DNA of 64,000 bases from Desulfuromonadaceae bacterium (GTDB taxonomy: Bacteria > Desulfobacterota > Desulfuromonadia > Geobacterales > Pseudopelobacteraceae): contig JAQTZV010000029.1 of NCBI GenBank assembly GCA_028687585.1, positions 1-64,000 of the forward strand, written 5' to 3'. A model generated the notes under the pieces. That model worked only from the letters and a program-made list of their open reading frames with translations. It was not told where the DNA came from and did no database searches. Position 1 is the stretch's first letter. Each line of letters opens with the position of its first letter. The translations under genes were made by a program, and so were the position numbers. Below, piece by piece: positions 43,989-53,931 of this stretch.

Positions 43989-45340
43989 AACCTTTAGTCG
44001 CTATTGTCGGCCGTCCCAATGTGGGAAAATCAACCCTTTTCAACCGCCTCCTCGGACATCGTCGCGCTATTGTTGACGATACTCCCGGGGTTACCCGTGA
44101 CCGCAATTACGCTAATATTACCCGCTTTGACAAGCCGTTTATTCTTATTGATACCGGTGGTTTCGAACCGGTTACAGAGAACAAACTGCTGCAGCAGATG
44201 CGCGAACAATCAAAGCTTGCCATTGAAGAGGCCGATGTCATTATTTTCATGATGGACGCCAGAAGCGGCCTTACACCTGCGGATACCGAGGTTGCCGGTA
44301 TGCTGCGGCGTGTCAAAAAACCGGTGTTTTACGTGGTCAATAAAGTTGACGGCGAAAAACTGGAGAATGATTCTGCGGAATTTTACTCACTCGGTATTAG
44401 CGAGTTGTACACTATTTCGGCAGAGCATAATCGCGGAGTTATCGATCTGGTAGAAAATATCCTTGAGGTTTTTCCGCCGACTGATGCCGTTGATCCTGAA
44501 GAGAATGTTACCCGCATTGCCGTAGTCGGGCGGCCGAATGTCGGCAAGTCATCACTGGTAAATCGTCTGCTCGGTTTCGACCGGGTCGTTGCGAACCCTA
44601 CCGCCGGCACCACCCGCGATTCGGTAGATACTCCCTTTACCTGTAACAAAAAACCATATGTTCTCATTGATACCGCCGGTATTCGGCGCAAGGGCAAGAC
44701 AACCGAAAAGTTGGAAAAGTACAGCGTTTGTGATGCTCTGCGCAGTATTGAGCGGGCTGATGTCGTACTGATGGTGATTAATGCTGAAGACGGGGTTACT
44801 GAGCAGGACGAACGCATTGCCGGATACATTCATGAAGCCGGCAAAGGGTGTGTGTTTGTCATTAACAAGTGGGATCTGCTTGAAAAGGATAATACAACCC
44901 TCGGTATATATATTGCCAAAATCAGGGATGGTTTTAAATATTTGGCGTACGCTCCGATTGTCTGTGTTTCTGCAAAAACAGGGCAGCGCTCAGGTAAGAT
45001 TATTGCGACGGTTGATGAGGTTATGGAACAGTACTGCCGTCGCGTCACGACATCGGAACTTGTGCACGTATTTACCGATGCCATAGAATCGCATCATGCC
45101 CCGTTATCACACGGTCGCAGGGTAAAATTCTACTTTGCCACACAGGTTGCGACGAGGCCCCCGGCATTTGTAATTTTCACCAATCAGCCCGACAATATTC
45201 ATTATTCCTATGAACGTTACCTCATCAATAAGTTTCGCGAGGCGTTTGGTTTCGATGGTGTTCCGTTACGGTTGATGTTCCGGGGAAGGGATAAGACCGA
45301 CACCTCCCGCAGTAAGGGCGGGTCGGAGCATCACACATAA
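43985..45340 (+). CDS. der: GTPase Der (EngA)
   Basis: This double GTPase is needed for 50S assembly. The 451-residue protein has two G domains: GRPNVGKSTLFNRL with DTGG in the first (from residue 8), and GRPNVGKSSLVNRL with DTAGI in the second (from about 182), plus NKVDGEK and NKWDL, and a C-terminal KH-like domain. It is translationally coupled to era; side-by-side era and der is a neat functional pairing. Confidence 0.97.
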   Translation: MKPLVAIVGRPNVGKSTLFNRLLGHRRAIVDDTPGVTRDRNYANITRFDKPFILIDTGGFEPVTENKLLQQMREQSKLAIEEADVIIFMMDARSGLTPADTEVAGMLRRVKKPVFYVVNKVDGEKLENDSAEFYSLGISELYTISAEHNRGVIDLVENILEVFPPTDAVDPEENVTRIAVVGRPNVGKSSLVNRLLGFDRVVANPTAGTTRDSVDTPFTCNKKPYVLIDTAGIRRKGKTTEKLEKYSVCDALRSIERADVVLMVINAEDGVTEQDERIAGYIHEAGKGCVFVINKWDLLEKDNTTLGIYIAKIRDGFKYLAYAPIVCVSAKTGQRSGKIIATVDEVMEQYCRRVTTSELVHVFTDAIESHHAPLSHGRRVKFYFATQVATRPPAFVIFTNQPDNIHYSYERYLINKFREAFGFDGVPLRLMFRGRDKTDTSRSKGGSEHHT

Positions 45341-45431
45341 CAGCAGAACCCTATAAAGGCTTTACTTGAGCAGGTTGTTGCGATATATTCTGCAGGTTTT
45401 TATCCTCAATTATGTAGATGGATTGTGACGA

Positions 45432-47111
45432 ATGAGCCTGCTAGGCAACCTTGAAGATCTTGGACTTGGCGAGATACTACAGATCGTAAGTCTTAGTAGA
45501 AAAACCGGCGTCCTTTTCCTTAACAGCAGGGGAAGGGATGGTTCGGTTTTTTTTCGTCAAGGCCAGGTTGTTCGTGCTATTTCTACTGCATATCAGCAAA
45601 GCCTCGGTGAAGTGCTGATTAAACAAGGGGTCATTGATCTGGCCGTGCTGCGCAAAGCTCTTGCGTTTCAGCAGGAACATGGTTTCTGTGAGCGATTAGG
45701 GGTTATTCTGGTGAAACAGTTCGGTGTTTCACCAGACGTTGTCGAGGATGTCGTACGGGAACAGATTGAACATATAGTTTATTCTCTGTTTGCCTGGACA
45801 GAAGGATCATTCAGGTTCGATGTTCAGGAATCAATCGAAACGGTTGACGGCACAAAAATGGATCCGCTTCAGTTTATGCTTGATCAGGGTTTGAACCCGC
45901 AGTTCCTTGCCATGGAAGGAACCAGAATTCTGGATGAAAATCGGCATACATCTGAAACGGGCATATTCGGTAGCGATTCAATTGATTTTGAATTCGATCT
46001 GACTGGAGATATTGAGGGGGCATCGTCTCAGTTACCACCCAACAGACCAGTTGTTATTGTTGATGACGATGGACCAACGTTGCGGGCTATTGCTGACGGC
46101 CTTACAAATAGTGGTTTTATCGTCCATGCCATGACTCGCAGTGAAGATACGTTGATAATTGTAGACTCCCTGTGCAGATGTGGTGAACACCCCGCCGTGC
46201 TCGTCGATCTTATCATGCCGAAAATGGACGGATCCGGCGTATTGGGCGGGGTTGAACTCTTGGAGCTGCTTCATGGCAATTTCAAAGATTTGCAGTTAAT
46301 TATCATGTCAGACTATCATCATGCAGATGCAGAAAAAAAGATTTATAACTTTGGCTACAATTTTGTAATAAAGCCCCGGCGCAGCGAAATAAAAACTCCT
46401 GAAATAATGAGTAGCTTTTTGGCACGAGTGGCAGATGATATTCGTAAACATTTTGATCTAAAGACTACGGAATCTCTTACGACCAGCTTTAATCTTGGAG
46501 AAGAATTACGCATTGAAATGGGTGAGGATGATGATAAACCTCAAACAGTCGAATCTGAGCAAACAAATGGCGGGATTACGTTGCTGCGCGGCATGCTTGA
46601 AGAGCTGAACGACCCGGATCTGCAGGGCGGAGTCCTGTTACTTGTGCTGCGTTTTGCCTCTGAATTTGTAAACAGGGCCGTCATTTTTACCATAACGGAC
46701 CAGATTATTTCCGGTTTTGGACAATTTGGTATAACAGGTGGCGCAGTCAGCGGTGATGAGCGGGTCCGCTCGATACACTTTCCACAAAAATCCGGTTCAA
46801 TGTTCGATGAACCGCTTCGAACCGGCCAGTCGCTCACGTTTTCTCCGATACCGACTCAGGTAAATACCCATATTTTTGATCAGTTGGGCAATGGTGTCCC
46901 CACTGAAGTTTTTATCGGTCCTTTGATTAGTCAGTCGAAGGTTATCGGTTTTCTCTACGGCGACAACCTCCCCGGCAAAACACCGATTGGTGATGTTGAA
47001 CTGCTGACAATATTTTTGGCTCAGGCAGGAGTTTCAATTGAGAAGTCTTTATTAGAACGTCAACAAACGAGAGGGGCTCCCCGTGAGTACCAAAACAATT
47101 TTAATTGCTGA
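45432..47111 (+). CDS. DUF4388 - receiver - GAF-like regulatory protein
   Basis: This 559-residue protein opens the chemosensory operon. Residues about 1-150 are a DUF4388 (PATAN-like) domain, starting LLGNLEDLGLGEILQIVSL. Residues about 205-335 form a receiver with VVIVDDDGPT, the acceptor in VLVDLIMPKMDG, a Ser in IIMSDYH and the lysine in FVIKPRR, so phosphotransfer residues are complete. The last 180 residues read like a GAF domain. DUF4388 receivers recur in Geobacter and Myxococcus signalling. The likely partner is the CheA encoded two genes on. Its end overlaps the next gene by 29 bp. Confidence 0.8.
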   Translation: MSLLGNLEDLGLGEILQIVSLSRKTGVLFLNSRGRDGSVFFRQGQVVRAISTAYQQSLGEVLIKQGVIDLAVLRKALAFQQEHGFCERLGVILVKQFGVSPDVVEDVVREQIEHIVYSLFAWTEGSFRFDVQESIETVDGTKMDPLQFMLDQGLNPQFLAMEGTRILDENRHTSETGIFGSDSIDFEFDLTGDIEGASSQLPPNRPVVIVDDDGPTLRAIADGLTNSGFIVHAMTRSEDTLIIVDSLCRCGEHPAVLVDLIMPKMDGSGVLGGVELLELLHGNFKDLQLIIMSDYHHADAEKKIYNFGYNFVIKPRRSEIKTPEIMSSFLARVADDIRKHFDLKTTESLTTSFNLGEELRIEMGEDDDKPQTVESEQTNGGITLLRGMLEELNDPDLQGGVLLLVLRFASEFVNRAVIFTITDQIISGFGQFGITGGAVSGDERVRSIHFPQKSGSMFDEPLRTGQSLTFSPIPTQVNTHIFDQLGNGVPTEVFIGPLISQSKVIGFLYGDNLPGKTPIGDVELLTIFLAQAGVSIEKSLLERQQTRGAPREYQNNFNC

Positions 47112-47463
47112 CGATTCAGCAACCATGCGTGCCATGTTGGTTTCTATTGTAGAATCATTTGGAGATTATCACATAGTCGAGGCCTCAAGTGGTTTTGAAG
47201 CGCTGAGACTCCTGCCGCGCGGCCCTGTCGATTTGATTTTAACCGATATAAATATGCCGGATATTAACGGCCTCGAGTTAATTAGTTATCTCCGTAACAA
47301 CTTAAATTACAAAGATATACCTGTTTTCATAATCTCAACGGAGAGGAGCGCAAAGGATATTGAAAAAGGGAAGCAACTCGGTGCAGATGAGTACGTTGTC
47401 AAACCATTTTCCCCTGCCTCTCTCCAGCTCCTGATCAATAAATATTTGTACAAAACAGCGTGA
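47083..47463 (+). CDS. CheY-like response regulator
   Basis: This 126-residue single receiver domain has IADDSATMR, the phospho-acceptor in LILTDINMPDINGLE, the Thr-position serine/threonine in FIISTERS and the lysine in YVVKPF. There is no output domain, as in CheY. The GTG start at 47083 follows a G-rich stretch and lies inside the previous gene, so expression is coupled. It is likely phosphorylated by the downstream CheA. Confidence 0.88.
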   Translation: MSTKTILIADDSATMRAMLVSIVESFGDYHIVEASSGFEALRLLPRGPVDLILTDINMPDINGLELISYLRNNLNYKDIPVFIISTERSAKDIEKGKQLGADEYVVKPFSPASLQLLINKYLYKTA

Positions 47464-47484
47464 TCGTGTTTTGAGGTATATGAA

Positions 47485-49599
47485 ATGAGTGAGCAGAGCG
47501 CCACACCACATACGAAAGCAATTCAGGATTTTCTTGCTGAAGCTGAGGAAATAATTGAACAGCTAGGCGCCGAATTAGCTGACCTCTCCGATATGGCTGA
47601 AACAGGTGAGCTGAATCCTGATGTATTGAACTCTGTCTTTCGAGGTGCTCATTCTTTAAAGGGTTTAGCCGGGATGTTCAGCTTTAGTGACGTTGCCGAA
47701 CTCTCCCATAACATGGAAAATCTGCTCGACTGTTTGCGGCTGGGGAAACTGAATCTTACACCGCAACTTATGGCAATTTTGTTTGATGCCCATGAATTAT
47801 TGCGGACCCTTGTTCGAATTCTTGGATCGGGTGAAGATACCAGTGTGTCTCAGGATATCGCCACATGTGTTTCAAAAATTAATTCCTGCCTTGCCACCTC
47901 GGGAAATAACAGCGGGACATCTCCACTTGCTCTAGGTATCCCTTCACATGTCCTTGGCACTCTGACGGAATATGAAGAGCATCGCCTGAAAGACAATCTT
48001 GCTAATAATCGTACCATCTTTAATGTCCATACCTCATTTGACCTGACAACGTTTGATACGGAATTAATGGCCGTTACGGACATTTTGAAAGCGTGTGGAG
48101 AGGTTATCAGCACACTGCCGAGTGTGGGTGCTAATAATGAGACCAATATTGATTTTGAAATTCTTTTTGGCTCCAAATGCTCACTTGCAGAACTAAAAAC
48201 TGCTGTTGAGAGTAATAGTGTCTCTGTAACCCGGTTCGGTTCAGAAATGCCCTGTATAGTGTCCGAAGCAGATCCGACACCTTTGCCGGTCGGCATCCTC
48301 AAGCCGAATACAGGCCAGGAATCCGCTGCACCGCTTTCTCCGCAAAAGTCAGCTGACACCACAATTTCGTCTGCGTCAAAAGTGCCTCAAGATACTGTGC
48401 TGAGTGCCAAGAGCATGAGCCGGACAGTTCGCGTTGACATTGGTAAACTTGATGAGTTGATGAATATCGTTGGTGAACTGGTGCTTGCAAACTCAACCAT
48501 TGCCTGTGTTACAACCTTGATGCGTAATGAAGGATACTCGCGTCTGTCTGTTGAACTCAGTAAGGCTACAAAAGGGCTCGAGCGCAAACTATCCGAGCTC
48601 CAGAAGGGTGTTGTGGAAATTCGTATGATACCGATCGGGCAATTGTATGAAAAATTGTCATTAATAGTCCGTAAAATTTCCCGGGAGCAGGGTAAGAGAG
48701 TTGACCTGAAGTTTTCCGGGGCTGAAACTGAGTTGGATAAATTGATCGTAGAAGATATCTCTGATCCGATGATGCACATTATTCGCAATGCCATAGATCA
48801 CGGCATTGAATCAAGAGAAATACGGATTGCTCAGGGCAAAGACGAAAAAGGCACCATCAAGATTTCGTCCTGCCAAAAAGGGAGTCATGTCGTTATTACG
48901 ATTGAAGATGATGGCGGCGGAATAGATGTTGAAAAGGTAAAAAACAAGGCCCTGCAAAAGGGATTAGTTACCGACATAAGTACGGTTTCGGACCGCGACG
49001 CAATTGATTTTATTTTTCTGCCTGGGTTTTCAACCAATGAAATTGTAAGCGAAATTTCCGGACGAGGCGTTGGTATGGATGTTGTTAAAAACAATATCTC
49101 TGCGGTTTCCGGTATGGTTGATATTGAGACACGAAAGGGAGAGGGAAGTCGTTTCGTTATTACTCTTCCAATTACACTGGCGATTATTAAAGCGCTTATT
49201 ATATGCTGTAGTGGCAGAACATATGCCCTGCCGATTACTTCTGTACTTGAATCATTATTAATGACAAGCGCAGATATTTTGACTGTAGAACGCAAAGAGG
49301 TCATGCAACTTCGTGAATCAACATTACCTGTGCTGCGACTTGAACATTTTTTCGATATTAAAAATGATGCTGAGTCTCCGAAGGAATTTTATGTAGTCGT
49401 TGTTGGTGTCGCTGAAAAACGTCTGGGGATTGCGGTTGACGCTCTAATCGGCCAGCAGGACATCGTAATCAAGCCGCTCGGCAATTCATTCAAGCGGTTT
49501 CGGGGTGTTTCAGGCGCCGCAGACCTCGGTGATCAGCGTACAATTCTTGTTTTGGATGTTAGTGGTATTATCAACGAAACAATGCGTTCCGGGAGCTGA
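47485..49599 (+). CDS. cheA: Chemotaxis histidine kinase CheA
   Basis: This is the central kinase of the chemosensory array. The 704-residue protein has P1 (Hpt) with His56 in FRGAHSLKGLAGMF, a weakly conserved P2 region, the P3 dimerisation domain (VRVDIGKLDELMNIVGELV; landmark), the P4 ATPase with HIIRNAIDHGIE, EDDGGGID and GRGVGMDVVK, and the P5 CheW-like domain (RTYALPITSVLESLLM). All catalytic boxes are intact. GAGGT precedes the ATG. The operon encodes two CheW, CheR and CheB, but no MCP. Confidence 0.95.
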   Translation: MSEQSATPHTKAIQDFLAEAEEIIEQLGAELADLSDMAETGELNPDVLNSVFRGAHSLKGLAGMFSFSDVAELSHNMENLLDCLRLGKLNLTPQLMAILFDAHELLRTLVRILGSGEDTSVSQDIATCVSKINSCLATSGNNSGTSPLALGIPSHVLGTLTEYEEHRLKDNLANNRTIFNVHTSFDLTTFDTELMAVTDILKACGEVISTLPSVGANNETNIDFEILFGSKCSLAELKTAVESNSVSVTRFGSEMPCIVSEADPTPLPVGILKPNTGQESAAPLSPQKSADTTISSASKVPQDTVLSAKSMSRTVRVDIGKLDELMNIVGELVLANSTIACVTTLMRNEGYSRLSVELSKATKGLERKLSELQKGVVEIRMIPIGQLYEKLSLIVRKISREQGKRVDLKFSGAETELDKLIVEDISDPMMHIIRNAIDHGIESREIRIAQGKDEKGTIKISSCQKGSHVVITIEDDGGGIDVEKVKNKALQKGLVTDISTVSDRDAIDFIFLPGFSTNEIVSEISGRGVGMDVVKNNISAVSGMVDIETRKGEGSRFVITLPITLAIIKALIICCSGRTYALPITSVLESLLMTSADILTVERKEVMQLRESTLPVLRLEHFFDIKNDAESPKEFYVVVVGVAEKRLGIAVDALIGQQDIVIKPLGNSFKRFRGVSGAADLGDQRTILVLDVSGIINETMRSGS

Positions 49600-49604
49600 T
49601 TTAC

Positions 49605-50405
49605 ATGTATAAGCATTATTTCGGCTTTAAAGAAAAACCATTCAGTAAAACCCCCGATCCACGATTTCTTTTTTTGAGCCGGGGTCATGAAGAGGCTCTC
49701 GCCCGGCTTGAATTTGTTGCTGAAGAGCGTGAGCTTGCTGTGTTAACAGGTGACATAGGTTGTGGCAAAACCACACTTTCACGTGCCCTTATGGATCGGC
49801 TCGGGCCTCGATTTCGTTTTTGCTACATCATTAACCCTCGCTTGAATGCAATAGAGTTTCTGCGAACGATTGCCAGAATACTTGAAGTAGAACAGCCTGC
49901 TGACGCTAAAGATACCCTGATTAATCAGATTCATACCGCCGTATACTCTTTTAATCAACGTGACATATGTCCGATTCTCGTTGTTGACGAAGCGCAAATG
50001 ATAACGGATGCTGAAGTATTTGATGAAATCAGGCTTCTCACTAACTTCCAGCTGGATGATCGTAATCTGCTTGGCATTGTTATTATGGGACAACCTGAAC
50101 TGCGTTCGATGATGGCCTCCAGTCGCTTTGAGCCGCTGCGGCAACGTATTTCGCTTCATTACCATCTGAAACCACTGTTGCTGGATGAACTCATGGAATA
50201 TCTTGATTTTCGGCTCGAAACGGCAGGCGGGGCGCCAGGTCTATTTACTCCGGATGCAGTGCAGCGAATGCATGAACTAAGCGGCGGAGTGCCTCGTAAA
50301 ATAAATTCAATGGCAACAAACGCCTTACTGGTTGCATATGGATGTAACGCTGCTTTAATTGATTCACGTATTATAAACGAAATTAAAGATGAATTAATGA
50401 TGTAG
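49605..50405 (+). CDS. ExeA/GspA-type AAA ATPase
   Basis: This 266-residue ATPase of the AAA_22/ExeA family starts with the hallmark YKHYFGFKEKPFSKTPDPRF. It then has Walker A TGDIGCGKTTL (residues about 48-58), Walker B ILVVDEAQ, a sensor region ending MGQPELR, and RLQQRISLHY-like LRQRISLHYHLKPL. Relatives work in type II secretion (ExeA), MSHA pilus assembly (MshM) and some transposition systems. No secretion or transposase gene is adjacent; it lies 5 bp after cheA and 11 bp before cheW, so it is part of the chemosensory operon. Its role there is unknown. Confidence 0.88.
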   Translation: MYKHYFGFKEKPFSKTPDPRFLFLSRGHEEALARLEFVAEERELAVLTGDIGCGKTTLSRALMDRLGPRFRFCYIINPRLNAIEFLRTIARILEVEQPADAKDTLINQIHTAVYSFNQRDICPILVVDEAQMITDAEVFDEIRLLTNFQLDDRNLLGIVIMGQPELRSMMASSRFEPLRQRISLHYHLKPLLLDELMEYLDFRLETAGGAPGLFTPDAVQRMHELSGGVPRKINSMATNALLVAYGCNAALIDSRIINEIKDELMM

Positions 50406-50416
50406 GCGGTACAGAG

Positions 50417-51190
50417 ATGGATCTTGCAAAAATCAGAAAAAAGTCGTTACAAACAGTTGAAGAGTCTGATAACGCAAGTTTGTGCGCTTCGGCTTGTCCC
50501 CCGGCAGAGTGTATAAACGACACGCAACAAGTAGTTGCCTCCGCTCCTCTTTCGGCTGGCAGTGAATCTTTTCACGATGATTCATCCACTCGTGCTGTTT
50601 CCTTAATAGCTGCAGCACCGTTCTATGAAAACAACATGCTGCAGAGTTTTGCTGAGCCACGCCGCTCTCCGCTGGAAGCAATTCTTGCCGGCAGATCCGC
50701 TGCAGGTTGTGACGACGAGTCAATTATTGAACATGATGACATCTCCGAAGCTCATGACAAATCCGGCCTTGAATATCTCTGTTTTCGAGTTTCTGATGAA
50801 ATCTATGGTATAAATATCATGGATATCAAAGAAATTATTAAACAGAGAGAAGTAACCGAAGTACCTCGTGCACCGGCCTTTGTGCTGGGAATACTGTCAT
50901 TGCGAGGTACCATAATCCCGATTATCGACATGCGAATTCGGCTCGATCTGGCCCGAAGTGAGCAGACCGGCAAAGAGCGGGTTATTGTTGTAAAAAATAA
51001 AAACTCATTTAGTGGTCTGTTGGTTGATGAAGTTATTCAGGTTGTGCGGGTAAAGACAGACGTTTTTGAAGCCCCCCCTACCGTTCTTGATGGTATTAAC
51101 CGTGACTTTATTAGCGGGATCAGGCGTTCTGACGAACGAATGATAATAATTGTGAATGTGGAAAATATTGCCGACATTGATCTGTACTGA
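50417..51190 (+). CDS. cheW: CheW-like coupling protein with long N-terminal extension
   Basis: CheW proteins join CheA to receptors. This one has 257 residues; the CheW domain occupies about 117-257 (EYLCFRVSDEIYGINIMDIKEI, PAFVLGILSLRGTIIPIIDMRIRL; landmarks). The first 115 residues are low-complexity, Ser/Ala-rich and acidic, with no recognisable domain. Typical CheW has 150-170 residues. The tail may act as a tether or bind another partner; no direct evidence. Confidence 0.88.
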   Translation: MDLAKIRKKSLQTVEESDNASLCASACPPAECINDTQQVVASAPLSAGSESFHDDSSTRAVSLIAAAPFYENNMLQSFAEPRRSPLEAILAGRSAAGCDDESIIEHDDISEAHDKSGLEYLCFRVSDEIYGINIMDIKEIIKQREVTEVPRAPAFVLGILSLRGTIIPIIDMRIRLDLARSEQTGKERVIVVKNKNSFSGLLVDEVIQVVRVKTDVFEAPPTVLDGINRDFISGIRRSDERMIIIVNVENIADIDLY

Positions 51191-51202
51191 CAAGGAGCCG
51201 GT

Positions 51203-51592
51203 ATGCCACGAAAAAAAAGAGTCTTGATTGTTGAGGATGAAGAGAGCCTATTAAAACTTGAGACAATACTTTTAACCGTTAAAGGCTTTGAAGTAGTCGG
51301 TGCGGTTACCGGTAAAATGGCCATTGAAAAAATAGGCGTGGAGGAATTTGACCTTGTATTGCTGGACATTATGCTGCCCGATATTGATGGTTTTGAGGTG
51401 TGCCTGCAGCTGCGGAAAGATCCTCGTACTGCTTCGGTACCGATTATCATGTTAACCGGTCAAAAAACCCAGAGCGATTATGACAGAGGATTGATGTGTG
51501 GAGCAGATTCATATTTTTTTAAACCATTCAAGTCCGCCATGATTATTGATGAAATCAATAGACTTCTGGCCGATTCCAAAGTCAGAACGTAG
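51203..51592 (+). CDS. Single-domain response regulator
   Basis: This 129-residue receiver has LIVEDEESLL, the acceptor in LVLLDIMLPDIDGFE, threonine in IMLTGQK and lysine in YFFKPFK. There is no output domain. It is the second stand-alone receiver in the operon besides the one at 47.1 kb, suggesting either two outputs or one phosphate sink. It lies 12 bp after the first cheW. Confidence 0.88.
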   Translation: MPRKKRVLIVEDEESLLKLETILLTVKGFEVVGAVTGKMAIEKIGVEEFDLVLLDIMLPDIDGFEVCLQLRKDPRTASVPIIMLTGQKTQSDYDRGLMCGADSYFFKPFKSAMIIDEINRLLADSKVRT

Positions 51593-51593
51593 T

Positions 51594-52058
51594 ATGGATA
51601 ATTCACAAATTCATATTGAACTTGCATGTTTAAACATCGGAAATACTCATTTCGCTGTTGATATAATGAGAATTCGTGAAATTCTTGTGCCGCAGAAACT
51701 ATCACCGTTGCCATGTGCCTCAGACCTGCTCGAGGGGGTCATTACTCTTCGCGGAACAGTTATACCGGTTATGAATATGCGCAAGCGTTTCGGAATGCCC
51801 GCCATGGATGATGCGTCTCCCGGTAAACTGCTTGTTGTCTCACTGGTCGGGCAGCTATTGGCTCTTGTCGTTGATGATGTGATGGAAGTGATCTCCGTGC
51901 CGGTCAGTGAAATTACACCACCTATCCAAAATGTATCCGGAGTAGGAATGGAGCTGTTGCTCGGTGTATGCCTGTCTGAAAACTGTGTGTTTATGATTTT
52001 GGATATTGACTCGCTACTTCACAATCAAAGCTATGAACAATCTATTGCGCAACAATAA
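51594..52058 (+). CDS. cheW: CheW coupling protein (second copy)
   Basis: The 154-residue protein consists of the CheW fold alone: IELACLNIGNTHFAVDIMRIREIL, LLEGVITLRGTVIPVMNMRKRFG (landmarks) and LLGVCLSENCVFMILDID. The ATG at 51594 comes one base after the preceding stop. A frame extended back to 51546 overlaps the receiver gene and lacks support. Confidence 0.9.
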   Translation: MDNSQIHIELACLNIGNTHFAVDIMRIREILVPQKLSPLPCASDLLEGVITLRGTVIPVMNMRKRFGMPAMDDASPGKLLVVSLVGQLLALVVDDVMEVISVPVSEITPPIQNVSGVGMELLLGVCLSENCVFMILDIDSLLHNQSYEQSIAQQ

Positions 52059-52100
52059 TGCCTCACCATTCAGGCACAACATGCATACAGGGGTAGTCAA

Positions 52101-53924
52101 GTGATAGATTTACAAGATATTCGTGGCGCTCTTGCCTCCGCTGATGAGGAAACGCGAAGATCGGCGCTACATTCATTACGAAACTGTGACGTCCCGGAAA
52201 AGCAGGCGTTATTATTTACCGCAATGGGGGATGAAAGCTGGCGGGTACGAAAAGAGGCGGTTGAGAGTTATTTACACTCAAGTCCTGATCCGGATTCAGC
52301 TAAACTCCTGCTGGAACTTCTTCGAAATCAAGACAATGCCGGTCTGAGAAATTCTGCTGCCGAAGCCGTTATCAGGCTCGGTTCTGTATGTGCAGCGCCT
52401 TTGATATCAATGATAGATGACCCTGATGCAGATGTTCGCAAGTTCATCATAGATATCATGGGGGCAATTGGTGCCCCGGTTTTTGTTCCATCGTTATTAC
52501 ATTCGTTGCATGACCCCGAAGTTAATGTTGCCGCTGCTGCTGCTGAGCAATTAGGCGCTTTGGGCGATGGAGAAGCAGCGGAATATCTGATGCAGGCACT
52601 TTTATTGCGGGATGAGGTCCTTTTTCGCTATAGTACTCTCGCGGCTTTGGGGCTTCTGGCAAAGCCGGTACCAATACCGTATGAGCTTATACAACTTGCA
52701 GATAAGGAAATCCTCAGAAAAGCCGTTTTTGATTGCCTGGGAGCTATTTCAGATGACAGCTCTCTTGAATTGCTTTTGAACGGCCTTTCGAGTCGTCAGA
52801 AAAACTGTCGCTCGGCCGCGCTAAAAGCACTTTATAACATCTATCGGCGTTCTTCTCCGATGACTCGAAGGAAGTTTCAAGACGCGCTCCTGTTATGTAA
52901 AGAACATGATGTGATTATGGGATTACTGGGTCTTTTTGATCCGAGCGATGGAGTTTTGGCTGAAGCCCTTCTCTGGGCAAGTGCTATGACGAGGGATTCG
53001 CGTTTCATTCCGCTGATTATTGAAGCGTATGCAGATGAACGTACGGCAAATACAGCACTTTCAACGCTGAAAAGTTTTGGTCAAGAGGCGTTGAACAACA
53101 TTATTCCCCGATATTCCACTCTTGATGAAAATGGGAAAAGCGTTCTTTGTATTTTGATCGGCGAGTGTGGATACACCGAATTTAATACGATTTTGCAAGA
53201 TGCCTTGCACGACCCGTCAGCAAAGGTCCGTGTAGCAGCAGCAACAACTGTTGGAACACTTGGGCTGATAGCATCGATACCGGATCTATTTTTATTAATT
53301 GACGACAATGATTCAAGCGTATATACCGCAGCAGTTGCCAGCTTACAAGCTCTTGTCCGGATCAGTCCGGGCGTGATTTCAACAGAAGCAGCCCACTTTT
53401 GTTCATCGAGCAAATCACAGCGTCGAAGAGCTGCAGCGCAGTTACTTGCAGCGTTGGGAGAACCGGATCGTTTACAGCTTTTGATACACGATGAAGATCA
53501 CGAAGTTCGGAAAGCTGCTGTTTCTGCTGTTGGTGTCAACCATATTGAGTCATCCGGTTCGATGCTGGTACCTGTTCTCTCGGACGAGAATCCTGATGTA
53601 CGTATTGCTGTTGCCGATGCGCTTGGCAATTTGCGTGATCCTGAAACGCTCGATGCTCTCGAACACGCGCTTAATACTGATAACGATGTCTGGGTGCAGT
53701 CTTCTGTGTTAAAGGCAATTACAAAGATAGAATTAACTCGCGCACTGCCTATTATTAAAAGTATTCTCACCAAAGCTGAGGGCTTATTGATGATAACCAT
53801 TATTAAAACCTGTGAGGAAATAAACACCCCTGCATCTGAATTGATTATCAGAGATGCTCTGAAAAGCAGTGACCCAGACATTGCCAGGCAGGCAGCACTA
53901 TCCCTCGAACATATTTCAAGCTAG
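52101..53924 (+). CDS. HEAT-repeat protein
   Basis: This 607-residue protein is built of about 15 HEAT/PBS-lyase-type repeats, with recurring units such as DPDADVRKFIIDIMGAIG, DPSAKVRVAAATTVGTLG and DEDHEVRKAAVSAVG. It is soluble with no catalytic motif; probably a curved scaffold. It starts at a GTG (52101) with AGGGG upstream. HEAT-repeat proteins are recurrent partners in non-flagellar chemosensory clusters (for example Myxococcus Frz/Che-type operons), and this one is followed directly by cheR. Its binding target is unknown. Confidence 0.85.
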   Translation: MIDLQDIRGALASADEETRRSALHSLRNCDVPEKQALLFTAMGDESWRVRKEAVESYLHSSPDPDSAKLLLELLRNQDNAGLRNSAAEAVIRLGSVCAAPLISMIDDPDADVRKFIIDIMGAIGAPVFVPSLLHSLHDPEVNVAAAAAEQLGALGDGEAAEYLMQALLLRDEVLFRYSTLAALGLLAKPVPIPYELIQLADKEILRKAVFDCLGAISDDSSLELLLNGLSSRQKNCRSAALKALYNIYRRSSPMTRRKFQDALLLCKEHDVIMGLLGLFDPSDGVLAEALLWASAMTRDSRFIPLIIEAYADERTANTALSTLKSFGQEALNNIIPRYSTLDENGKSVLCILIGECGYTEFNTILQDALHDPSAKVRVAAATTVGTLGLIASIPDLFLLIDDNDSSVYTAAVASLQALVRISPGVISTEAAHFCSSSKSQRRRAAAQLLAALGEPDRLQLLIHDEDHEVRKAAVSAVGVNHIESSGSMLVPVLSDENPDVRIAVADALGNLRDPETLDALEHALNTDNDVWVQSSVLKAITKIELTRALPIIKSILTKAEGLLMITIIKTCEEINTPASELIIRDALKSSDPDIARQAALSLEHISS

Positions 53925-53931
53925 GTTGTTC

